Assembly (NCBI GenBank): GCA_035503715.1 | Contig: DATJTE010000177.1 | Span: forward strand, 1 to 20,815 | Direction: 5' to 3' | Origin: OAS926 sp035503715 | Lineage (GTDB): Bacteria > Pseudomonadota > Alphaproteobacteria > Rhizobiales > Rhizobiaceae | DNA: 20,815 nt | Translations under genes and position numbers: made by a program | Shown here: positions 14,074 through 20,815 of the stretch, in pieces | Position numbering within the stretch: the first letter of the stretch is position 1 | Layout: the number at the start of each line of letters is the position of its first letter | Notes under the pieces: generated by a model | The model's input: only the letters and a program-made list of their open reading frames with translations | What the model was told of the DNA's origin: nothing | Database searches by the model: none

Positions 14074-15017
14074 CCGCGCTTCTGCCTTTGCGGCATCTGA
14101 ACGTTTGCGTCTGCACATTCCGGCGGCCGCAACTTGCGGCCACGCTGCGGTCGTTGGGGCAGATCGCCATTCCGGACGGCATCAGCCTTGGGGTCATCGT
14201 GGCCGACAATGATGACACGCCAACGGCACAGGCTCTCGTCGAAAGCGTCGCCGCCGAAATCGGCCTTCCTCTCGAGTACATCCATTGCCCGGCGCGCAAT
14301 ATTTCGCTCGCCCGCAACGCGTGCCTCGATGCAAGCGATGCGCCGCTGATCGCGTTCATCGACGATGATGAAGTCGCGACGCATGACTGGCTTGTCGGGC
14401 TGCTTGCGGTGATGGATCGTGAAAACGCCGAAGTCGTCCTCGGGCCGGTTCGAGCGCGCTATGAACCCGACGCGCCGAGCTGGATGCGGCGTGGCGACTT
14501 TCACTCGACGACGCCCGTCTGGGTGAAGGGCACGATCCGCACAGGCTACACGTGCAACGTCTTGATGCGCCCCGACGGAGCGAGCGTCCGCGGCCGGCGG
14601 TTTGCACTCTCTCGCGGCCAGACAGGCGGCGAGGACACGACATTCTTCGCCGAGATCTGCGACAGCGGAGGGGTGATTGCCTTTGCCCCCGATGCCTGGG
14701 TCGAGGAGGACGTGCCGGTGTCGCGCGCATCCTTCGCGTGGCTTGCCAAGCGGCGCTTCCGCATGGGGCAAACTCATGGCGGGCTGCTTGGCGAGCGCGC
14801 GTCTCGTGCTTGGCGCGCCACGCAGGCAGGACTTGCGCTGGCGAAGGTCGCCTATTGCGGGTTCGCGGCGCTCGCAACCCTGCCCCATGCGGTCGCCCGC
14901 AATCGCAGCCTGCTGCGCGGCGTGCTGCATGTCGGCACGATCGGCGGCCTCATCGGAGTGCGGGAGCTCCGGCAATACGGCGCGCCGTCAGCCGGAACGC
15001 CCCGTCATGCCGCCTGA
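14070..15017 (+). CDS. exoM: ExoM-like family 2 glycosyltransferase
   Basis: 315-aa GT2 enzyme similar in length to ExoM (309). Motifs: NVCVCTFRRPQLAATLRSL (11-29), VADNDDT (44-50), CPARNISLARNACLD (73-87), and the metal-binding IDDDE (97-101), then GEDTTFF as the catalytic-base region. ExoM adds a beta-1,4-linked glucose during succinoglycan repeat assembly at the cytosolic membrane face. The start ATG at 14070 shares ATGA with the exoA stop, making exoL-exoA-exoM a translationally coupled trio. A C-terminal stretch (about 248-290) is moderately hydrophobic and may associate with the membrane. Exact linkage made here cannot be told from sequence. Confidence 0.85.
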   Translation: MTALLPLRHLNVCVCTFRRPQLAATLRSLGQIAIPDGISLGVIVADNDDTPTAQALVESVAAEIGLPLEYIHCPARNISLARNACLDASDAPLIAFIDDDEVATHDWLVGLLAVMDRENAEVVLGPVRARYEPDAPSWMRRGDFHSTTPVWVKGTIRTGYTCNVLMRPDGASVRGRRFALSRGQTGGEDTTFFAEICDSGGVIAFAPDAWVEEDVPVSRASFAWLAKRRFRMGQTHGGLLGERASRAWRATQAGLALAKVAYCGFAALATLPHAVARNRSLLRGVLHVGTIGGLIGVRELRQYGAPSAGTPRHAA

Positions 15018-15072
15018 CCGCGCCAAACCGCTCGCTTTTTACTCGATCCGAAACGCACAGAGAGGTCCATCT

Positions 15073-15972
15073 ATGTTGAAGGTTCGCAAGGCAGTCATCC
15101 CGGTTGCTGGTCTCGGGACCCGCATGCTTCCCGCGACAAAGGCAATTCCAAAGGAAATGCTGCCCGTCGTCGACAGGCCGGTCATCCAGTACGCGATCGA
15201 CGAAGCTCATGAGGCCGGCATAGAACATGTCGTCTTCGTGACCGGACGCAACAAGGCCGCGATCGAGGACTATTTCGACCGCGCGCCGGAACTCGACACC
15301 AACCTCGAAATGGCCGGCAAGACCGCGCAGGCTGAGTCGCTCGACCGCATCCTGCCGATGGCAGGCGGCACCACCTTCACGCGCCAGCAATCGCCGCTCG
15401 GCCTCGGCCATGCCATCTGGTGCGCACGCGACGTTATCGGCAACGAGCCGTTCGCCGTGCTGCTGCCGGACATGCTTTCCTATGGACCGCGCGGCTGCCT
15501 TGCAGAGGCGGTGGACCTCTTCAATGAGGTCGGCGGAAACGTGCTCTCCGTCGAGGAATGTGACCCGGCGCTTGCCCACAAATACGGCATCGTCGGCCGT
15601 GGACGAACCGCTGGCGGCGATGGCTTCGAAATCACCAGCATGATCGAGAAACCCGCGTCCGGAACCGCACCCTCGAACTACTACATCAATGGGCGCTACA
15701 TCCTGCAGCCGGAGATCTTCGACTATCTGGCGACCCAGCAGCGGGGCGCCGGCGGCGAGATCCAACTGACGGATTCGATGGTGCGGCTGGCTGCCGAGCA
15801 ACCCTTCTTCGCCAAACCGTTCAGCGGCCGCATGTTCGATTGCGGCGCGAAAGAAGGCTTCATCGAAGCAAACATCGCCTTCGCGCTTTCGCGCGAGGAC
15901 ACACGCGAGCCGACGCTCGACATGATGCGCGAACATTTGCGAGTTCATCCGCCCGAGTATGAGGCCGCATAG
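15073..15972 (+). CDS. exoN: UTP-glucose-1-phosphate uridylyltransferase (GalU/ExoN)
   Basis: 299-aa enzyme making UDP-glucose from UTP and glucose-1-phosphate in the cytosol, feeding both the glucosyltransferases and the ExoB epimerase. The N-terminal signature GLGTRMLPATKAIPKEM (13-29) binds UTP, and MIEKP and the YYINGRYIL segment are typical of GalU. The length matches the family (about 295-300). AGAGAGG at 15059-15065 sits 7 nt upstream of the ATG. The gap to exoM is 55 nt and to exoP 15 nt, so it belongs to the same transcript. Called exoN from its position just before exoP; a separate housekeeping galU may exist elsewhere in the genome. Confidence 0.93.
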   Translation: MLKVRKAVIPVAGLGTRMLPATKAIPKEMLPVVDRPVIQYAIDEAHEAGIEHVVFVTGRNKAAIEDYFDRAPELDTNLEMAGKTAQAESLDRILPMAGGTTFTRQQSPLGLGHAIWCARDVIGNEPFAVLLPDMLSYGPRGCLAEAVDLFNEVGGNVLSVEECDPALAHKYGIVGRGRTAGGDGFEITSMIEKPASGTAPSNYYINGRYILQPEIFDYLATQQRGAGGEIQLTDSMVRLAAEQPFFAKPFSGRMFDCGAKEGFIEANIAFALSREDTREPTLDMMREHLRVHPPEYEAA

Positions 15973-15987
15973 AATGGCCGCGATCCG

Positions 15988-18492
15988 ATGCAAGATATGG
16001 CCGCGCCCCGCTATCTGCGCCGGCCAGTGATTGGAGAGTTGATGCAGCATCCGGCAATGCCGATCGACAGCCGTCTTTCCGCCGTGCCGGCGGAAAAGGA
16101 GACCGGCGATTTCATCGACATCGAACGCTTGCTGCGCATGGCGCTGCGGCAGGCGAAGGTCGTCATCGCCTGCGCGTTGATCGGCCTGGCGCTGGGCATC
16201 CTGTACCTGCAGACGACGCCGAAGGTGTATACCGCCTTCTCGCAGGCGCTGATCGACGAAGGCCTGAGCAATGTCGGGGACGAGCAGGTTCCGAGCGTTA
16301 CGTCTGCCCAGACAGAAGCAATGGTGCTCAGCCAGATCGAGATCCTGCGCTCCGCGCGGCTGGCTGGTGTCGTCGTCGACAAGCTCGATCTGTCGAACAA
16401 CCCGAACTTCATGGAGCCGCCGGTTTCGGCGCTCGCCAAAGGTATCGGTTATGTGCGCTGGGTCGTCGGCGGCGTTCTTTCGCTTGCCGGCGGATCGTCG
16501 ACCTCGCAACCGGCCGCTCAGCAGCAACTTGACCAGAAAGCCATCGATGCGTTGATCGCATCGCGTAAGCGAGAGATCGCGATCATGGTGCTGCAGAAGA
16601 ATATGATCGCGCAGCGCATGGGCCGAAGCCTGGTGATCGCGATCGCCTATCGCTCGCACGATCCCGCACTCGCGACAGCCATCACCAAAGCCTATGGCGA
16701 CGCCTATCTCGGCGACCAGCTGAATGCGAGTTTCGATGCGACGGAGCAAGCGGCGGTATGGATGGAAGGCCGGCTGGCTGAGCTTCGCCAGAGCAGCCAG
16801 GAAGCATCCCTCGCGGTCGAGGCATATCGCGCCGAGCACGGCCTCGCCTCGTCGCGCGGCGTGCTGATCACCGACCAGCAGCTCTCAGAACTGACTGAGC
16901 AACTCATAACCGCGCAAGCCGATACGGCGCGCGCCCTTGCCCGATACGAGCAGTACAATGCGATCCTGAAGGGCGACCTGCTTGGCAACATCGGCGCAAT
17001 CACGCTGCCGGTGGAAAACGCCACCAGCCAATCGCCTAACCAGGAAATCCTGGAACTCAAATCACGGTATCTCAACGTAACGCGACGCCAGGATGGCATT
17101 GAGAAGAATTTCGGCAAGGATCATCCAGAGGCTCAGGCGCTTGCCAAGGAGGCGGCGACACTCGGCAATCAGATCTCGCAAGAGGTGACGCGGCTGCGCG
17201 AAGGCTACCGGAGTGAGTATGAGGTCGCACTTGCACGCGAAGATGCGCTGCGCAAAAGCCTCGCCAATGCGACAGGCCAGAGCGCGGAGGCGAACCAGTC
17301 GCAGGTGAAGCTGAAAGAGCTTGAGCAGAAGGCGTCGGCGCTCAGTTCGCTCTATCAGACCTTCCTGACACGCTACGAGCGCGCGACCCAGCAGCAGACC
17401 TTCCCGATCGCCAAGGCGCGGATCATCTCCGAAGCGATGCAACCGGCCGCGCCGAGCGAGCCGCGCACGATCCTGGTGCTCGGCTTCTCCCTCGTGCTCG
17501 GACTGATGATGGGCTCCGTATTCGGCGCCTTCAACGAATTCAACGAGCGCTTCTTCCGCACCGGCGATGACGTGATCGACCGCCTGGGCATGAAGTTCCT
17601 GGGTTATCTCCCGCTCCTTGGCAGCGGCGCCGAGCGACGGGCGCCGCCGAAGAACGGCGAGTCACCAAAACCGGAATCGCCCGAGCTGGCGCGCCGCGCG
17701 AAGATGCGCGTAACGGTCACCGCGCCCGCCTCGATGTTCGCGGAGACCTTGCGCGGCGCGAAGATCGCGAGCGACGTCGTCCTGCAGGGCTCGAACGGCA
17801 GGGTGATCGGCGTGATCTCCGCGCTTCCCGGCGAAGGCAAGTCGACGGTCGCCGCGAATTTCGCCGAGCTCATTGCCGGCACCGGCGCGAAGACGCTGAT
17901 CATCGACGCCGATCTGCGCAATCCGGGACTGACCCGCAATCTCGGCGTGCTGACCGACGCCGGCCTTGTGGATGTCGTGGTCAACGCCTCCGCGTGGCGT
18001 AACCTTCTGAAATACGACCAGCAGACAAATCTGGCGATCTTGCCGGGCGTGGTGCGCGGTCATTTCTCCCACACGGCCGAGGCGCTTTCCTCGGCAGCCA
18101 TGCAGAAGCTGATCGCGGAGGCGCGCTCCACCTTCGACTACATCGTCGTCGACCTGCCGCCCCTTGGGCCGGTCGTCGACGCGAAGGCCTTCGCGCCGTT
18201 CGCCGACGGGTTCCTCGTCGTGGTCGAATGGGGTGCGACGCCGCGCGCGCTAGTCGCCAACATGCTGGGCTCGGAGCCAGGAATTTCGGAGAAGGTTCTT
18301 GGCGTGGCGCTCAACAAGGTGAAGCTCGGCGCGCTTCCGAAATATGGAGGGTTCGGCGGGTCGGAGCAGTTCCTCGACCGTTACTCGGACTATTATCTCG
18401 AGAAGCCGGATCGGCCGAGCAAGGTCACGCCTCTGAGGCCGGTCCCGAAAAAATCAGCCGCCCCTGCGTACCAACAATCCGCAAGGCGGTGA
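15988..18492 (+). CDS. exoP: ExoP-like Wzz/BY-kinase polysaccharide co-polymerase
   Basis: 834-aa inner-membrane protein that controls EPS chain length and couples polymerisation to export. Domains: cytosolic N-terminus, TM1 at about 57-76, a large periplasmic coiled-coil region (about 230-470), TM2 at about 493-513, then a bacterial tyrosine kinase domain with Walker A ALPGEGKST (612-620), Walker A' LIIDAD (637-642) and Walker B YIVVDLPP (718-725). The C-terminal Tyr cluster for autophosphorylation is sparse: Y786, Y799, Y802 and Y803. It is somewhat longer than Sinorhizobium ExoP (about 786 aa), with a 27-residue-plus N-terminal stretch; ATGs at 15997 and 16042 are alternative starts. Its last 68 nt overlap the convergent phosphatase gene. 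Confidence 0.93.
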   Translation: MQDMAAPRYLRRPVIGELMQHPAMPIDSRLSAVPAEKETGDFIDIERLLRMALRQAKVVIACALIGLALGILYLQTTPKVYTAFSQALIDEGLSNVGDEQVPSVTSAQTEAMVLSQIEILRSARLAGVVVDKLDLSNNPNFMEPPVSALAKGIGYVRWVVGGVLSLAGGSSTSQPAAQQQLDQKAIDALIASRKREIAIMVLQKNMIAQRMGRSLVIAIAYRSHDPALATAITKAYGDAYLGDQLNASFDATEQAAVWMEGRLAELRQSSQEASLAVEAYRAEHGLASSRGVLITDQQLSELTEQLITAQADTARALARYEQYNAILKGDLLGNIGAITLPVENATSQSPNQEILELKSRYLNVTRRQDGIEKNFGKDHPEAQALAKEAATLGNQISQEVTRLREGYRSEYEVALAREDALRKSLANATGQSAEANQSQVKLKELEQKASALSSLYQTFLTRYERATQQQTFPIAKARIISEAMQPAAPSEPRTILVLGFSLVLGLMMGSVFGAFNEFNERFFRTGDDVIDRLGMKFLGYLPLLGSGAERRAPPKNGESPKPESPELARRAKMRVTVTAPASMFAETLRGAKIASDVVLQGSNGRVIGVISALPGEGKSTVAANFAELIAGTGAKTLIIDADLRNPGLTRNLGVLTDAGLVDVVVNASAWRNLLKYDQQTNLAILPGVVRGHFSHTAEALSSAAMQKLIAEARSTFDYIVVDLPPLGPVVDAKAFAPFADGFLVVVEWGATPRALVANMLGSEPGISEKVLGVALNKVKLGALPKYGGFGGSEQFLDRYSDYYLEKPDRPSKVTPLRPVPKKSAAPAYQQSARR

Positions 18493-19201
18493 GCTGGCCG
18501 GTTTCGTAGACCCCCGTCTCAAGGCCAACGACCTGGCCGTTCCGGCGCGGGTGCCCAACGCGGGTGTGTCCGTGGATAACGATGCGATCGCCGGGCCGAG
18601 GAACGGCGCTTTCGTCGTCGCGGATATTCATGAGATCGCTTTCGCTCTGCTGCTCGAGGCCGACGCCGGACCTGACGCCTGCGTGCACGAACACGAATTT
18701 CGGCGAATACGCCATGACCGGCAGATCGCGCAGGAATTCGACATGTTCGGTGGGAATGTTGGCACGGATGAACCGGTCGACGCCGGCGAAATCATAAAGA
18801 TGCGCGAGATGCGCCGCATCGAGACCGTAAGAGAAGAGCGTCTCGTCGCTGCCATAGGCGAGCCAACGCTCTCTGCCGAGGCGGCCCTCGATATAGTCAA
18901 GCATGGCGACGTCATGATTGCCGGCGAGACAGATGCGCTCGAAGCCGGCTGGCGGCAGGCCGAGCAGATGATCGAGCACGCGTCTGGTGTCTTTTCCTCG
19001 GTCGACATAGTCGCCGAGCAGAATGATCATTTTTCTCGCCTCGAACTCCTCGGCGTCGGCAACGATCTTCGCCTCCAGTGCGAGCAATTCGTCGTAACAC
19101 CCGTGCACGTCGCCTATCGCATAGATAATCGTATTGTCGGTATCGATCGCCAGGCGTTTCCGGGGCGCCTGCTTCCGGCGCCATGACAGGCCAAGGATCA
19201 T
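18425..19201 (-). CDS. PPP-family metallophosphatase (Ser/Thr phosphatase or ApaH-like)
   Basis: 258-aa calcineurin-like enzyme with the full metal-binding set: GDVHG (30-34), GDYVDRG (63-69), GNHD (94-97), VHAG (172-175) and HGHT (210-213). It should hydrolyse phosphoester bonds with two metal ions in the cytosol. Bacterial members act as protein Ser/Thr phosphatases or diadenosine tetraphosphatases; the motifs do not distinguish these. The ATG at 19201 is the only good start and has a weak ribosome site. Its 3' end overlaps exoP by 68 nt on the opposite strand. It could counter phosphorylation by ExoP or another kinase, but PPP enzymes are not the usual partner of BY-kinases, so this is speculative. 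Confidence 0.88.
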   Translation of the reverse strand: MILGLSWRRKQAPRKRLAIDTDNTIIYAIGDVHGCYDELLALEAKIVADAEEFEARKMIILLGDYVDRGKDTRRVLDHLLGLPPAGFERICLAGNHDVAMLDYIEGRLGRERWLAYGSDETLFSYGLDAAHLAHLYDFAGVDRFIRANIPTEHVEFLRDLPVMAYSPKFVFVHAGVRSGVGLEQQSESDLMNIRDDESAVPRPGDRIVIHGHTRVGHPRRNGQVVGLETGVYETGQLTALRIVGTQGRLIFSGPASEA

Positions 19202-19390
19202 GGTTCAATCACAACGGAATCGAGCCGCAATGCAGCATGATACAACGGAGCGGCATTCATACGCCATGTGAAGGGGACGAAGGCGGGAATTTTCCTCTGA
19301 GCCAAGCTTTCTGACCCGAGATCACCACCGCCGACGGCCTCGCAAGCGCTGCTCGGCAAAACGCGCAACCGGACCGGCTGACAGCAGACG

Positions 19391-20158
19391 TCAATCGCCT
19401 ATCAGGCGCAGCTCAGCCTTGGAGCTATTCGTTTCAGAAACGTCTTCAATGTCCGGCATTTGTCCGGTGGAAGCGATGAATTTATTACGCAGATGCATGA
19501 AAAGGATCTCGCTGAGCTCCGCGCCGGCGCGGCGGCGAAGCGCATCCAGAATGAGTTCATGCTCGCGCATCGCGGCGCTCCAGCGGTCGGTCTCCTTCAC
19601 CGTGTTGGCGGTGTAGCGTGAACGTCGAACGCGCGAATAAACGGCCGTATACATGTCGGAAAGGCTCTGATTGCCGGCCGCCCGCACGATAGCCTCGTGG
19701 ATCTCGCGGTTGCGGCGAAAATACTCGTGCAGGTCCTTCCTCAGGTAGAAGAAGTACATTTCCTGATGGATCTTCTCGATCCGCTGGATCTCCTCTTCGC
19801 TGATGCGCTCGCAAGCGATTCGTCCGGCCAGCGCTTCCAGTCCGCCCATGAGATCGAAAAGCTCGCGCAGTTCCCGCTCGCTCAACCGGCGAACGCGAGC
19901 GCCGCGGTTGGGCAACAATTCGATCAGCCCTTCGGCGGCAAGAACTTTCAGAGCTTCGCGCAGAGGTGTCCGTGAAATCTGGAACTTTTCGCAAAGGATT
20001 CTTTCGGGAATCCGCATGCCGTCGGCGAGATTGCCTTCGGCAATATACTCGCGCAGCTGCTCGAGCAGCTCAGCATGCAGCGATGTCGCCGGGCCATTAC
20101 TGTCCGGGCGCTGGCTCATCTCGATGGCAGGGGCGTGCGATTCTTGAACGTTTGTCAT
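19391..20158 (-). CDS. GntR-family transcriptional regulator, FCD (FadR) subfamily
   Basis: 255-aa regulator. The N-terminal winged helix-turn-helix spans about 26-92 (LCEKFQISRTPLREALKVL and ELLPNRGARVRRL). The C-terminal all-helical FCD ligand domain spans about 97-230 and has the His residues that usually bind a metal: H154, H200 and H222. FCD regulators respond to organic acids or related metabolites and usually control a neighbouring operon. It is divergent from the class V aminotransferase, with a palindrome in the gap, so that gene is the probable target along with itself. The ATG at 20158 is the first in frame; the first about 25 residues are disordered-looking and may be excess. Confidence 0.9.
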   Translation of the reverse strand: MTNVQESHAPAIEMSQRPDSNGPATSLHAELLEQLREYIAEGNLADGMRIPERILCEKFQISRTPLREALKVLAAEGLIELLPNRGARVRRLSERELRELFDLMGGLEALAGRIACERISEEEIQRIEKIHQEMYFFYLRKDLHEYFRRNREIHEAIVRAAGNQSLSDMYTAVYSRVRRSRYTANTVKETDRWSAAMREHELILDALRRRAGAELSEILFMHLRNKFIASTGQMPDIEDVSETNSSKAELRLIGD

Positions 20159-20182
20159 TGCGCGAATTTAGCCGGACCGAAT

Positions 20183-20201
20183 TCGGGTGTCGATGACCCG
20201 A
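20183..20201. promoter_or_regulatory. Candidate operator between GntR gene and aminotransferase
   Basis: TCGGGT-gtcgatg-ACCCGA, 6-bp perfect arms around a 7-nt spacer, 25 nt upstream of the GntR ATG and just upstream of the aminotransferase -35. Position suits a site for the FCD regulator. It does not match the common TNGTNNNACNA FCD core, so another factor is possible. Confidence 0.4.
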
Positions 20202-20209
20202 TTCTAAAG

Positions 20210-20237
20210 TTGCATTCATTTTTTTGCTGCCTATAAG
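20210..20237 (+). promoter_or_regulatory. Promoter of the aminotransferase gene
   Basis: TTGCAT (20210-20215), 16-nt spacer with a T-tract, TATAAG (20232-20237). Good match to a sigma-70-type promoter. Transcription would start near 20244, which makes the ATG at 20251 nearly leaderless and favours the ATG at 20266. Confidence 0.5.
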
Positions 20238-20265
20238 GATTGCATGCGAAATGAGGCAAGCCCCT

Positions 20266-20815
20266 ATGGATTTGTCGCAAAAATTGGATGTCCCAGTGAG
20301 CCTTGGTCGTCATTTTCTCCAGTTGCCTGGACCCAATCCTGTCCCTGAGCGCGTTCAGCGCGCCATGAGCGCGGCGGTGATCGACCATCGTGGACCTGAG
20401 TTCAGGGACCTGGCGCTGAACGTGCTAGCAGGCATTCGCGGCGTCTTCCGCACAACTGGCCCGGTGGTCATCTACCCCTCGTCGGGCACGGGTGCGTGGG
20501 AAGCCTCGATCGTCAACACGCTGTCGCCGGGCGACGAGGTGCTGATGTGCGAGACCGGCCATTTCGCCATGCTATGGGCGAAAATGGCGACGAAATGGGG
20601 CCTGAAGGTCCACAACATTCCCACCGACTGGCGGCACGGGGCGGACGCCGCTGAGATCGAGGCGCGGCTTCGTCAGGACAGCACCGGCGCGATCAAGGCG
20701 GTAATGATCGTGCACAACGAGACCTCCACCGGCGTGACCAGCGCGATCGCGGAAATCCGCAAGGCTATCGACGCAGCCGGCCATGGCGCACTCTTCATGG
20801 TGGACACGATCTCAT
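20266..20815 (+). CDS. Class V aminotransferase, serine-glyoxylate type, N-terminal fragment
   Basis: 183 complete codons are present; the gene continues past the window. PLP enzyme of the serine-glyoxylate/alanine-glyoxylate aminotransferase family: GRHFLQLPGPNPVPERV (14-30), IDHRGPEF (39-46), the cofactor-phosphate loop SSGTGAWEA (72-80), HNETSTGV (150-157), and VDTIS (179-183) with D180 that pairs with the PLP ring nitrogen. The PLP lysine lies outside the window. Such enzymes make glycine from glyoxylate in the serine cycle, photorespiration-like salvage or the beta-hydroxyaspartate cycle; the donor cannot be told here. The ATG at 20266 has GAGG 9 nt upstream; an in-frame ATG at 20251 is the alternative. 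Probably controlled by the divergent GntR regulator. Confidence 0.88.
   Translation, partial: MDLSQKLDVPVSLGRHFLQLPGPNPVPERVQRAMSAAVIDHRGPEFRDLALNVLAGIRGVFRTTGPVVIYPSSGTGAWEASIVNTLSPGDEVLMCETGHFAMLWAKMATKWGLKVHNIPTDWRHGADAAEIEARLRQDSTGAIKAVMIVHNETSTGVTSAIAEIRKAIDAAGHGALFMVDTIS

Noticed and set aside
13764..14975. A 403-codon minus-strand frame
   Set aside because: It is a shadow of exoA and exoM; there is no ribosome site and no motif.
14950..16839. A 629-codon open frame on the minus strand
   Set aside because: It lies wholly antisense to exoM end, exoN and exoP, which have clear domains and catalytic motifs. The antisense translation shows no family motif and is a by-product of high GC.
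1..20815. CRISPR arrays, tRNA or rRNA genes, insertion sequences, phage genes
   Set aside because: No regularly spaced repeats, no cloverleaf or rRNA-like sequence, and no transposase or integrase motifs were noticed on either strand.

Overview
The window is GC-rich, densely packed DNA with alphaproteobacterial (Hyphomicrobiales/rhizobial) character. The strongest clue is a set of succinoglycan-type exo genes whose lengths, order and conserved motifs follow the Sinorhizobium exo locus. No rRNA, tRNA, CRISPR array or insertion sequence was seen.

Layout: (1) 1-2217, minus strand: exoY-exoF-exoQ (exoQ cut by the window edge), with an exoX-like small membrane protein divergent at 2715-2975. The AT-rich region between them carries several palindromes and a direct repeat. 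(2) 3002-8647, minus strand: a complete lasso-peptide operon in the order precursor A - hairpin - B1 (PqqD-like) - B2 (transglutaminase-like protease) - C (asparagine-synthetase-like cyclase) - K (HPr-kinase-like) - D (ABC exporter). A divergent nucleotidyltransferase of the type found beside kinase-containing lasso clusters lies at 9060-10175. The 50-aa precursor gene is too short for a standard ORF listing. I found it by translating the gap upstream of B1. It has the full YxxPxLxxxGxxxxxT leader signature, a Gly1/Asp9 ring and a C-terminal Ser. (3) 10311-18492, plus strand: galE/exoB, a small coiled-coil protein, then exoL-exoA-exoM-exoN-exoP. (4) 18425-19201, minus strand: a PPP-type metallophosphatase overlapping the exoP 3' end. 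(5) 19391 to the end: a GntR/FCD regulator divergent from a class V (serine-glyoxylate type) aminotransferase that runs off the window.

How the genes work together: the exo genes supply the initiating sugar transferase (ExoY), UDP-Glc/UDP-Gal (ExoN, ExoB), chain-extending transferases (ExoA, ExoL, ExoM), and polymerisation and export (ExoQ, ExoP, ExoF), with ExoX as likely brake. Embedded between the two exo blocks is a putative phosphorylated lasso peptide system: B1/B2 bind and remove the leader, C closes the ring, K probably phosphorylates the terminal Ser, D exports, and the nucleotidyltransferase may decorate the phosphate. The lasso system and its unusual location are the main discoveries here. 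All functions are inferred from sequence.
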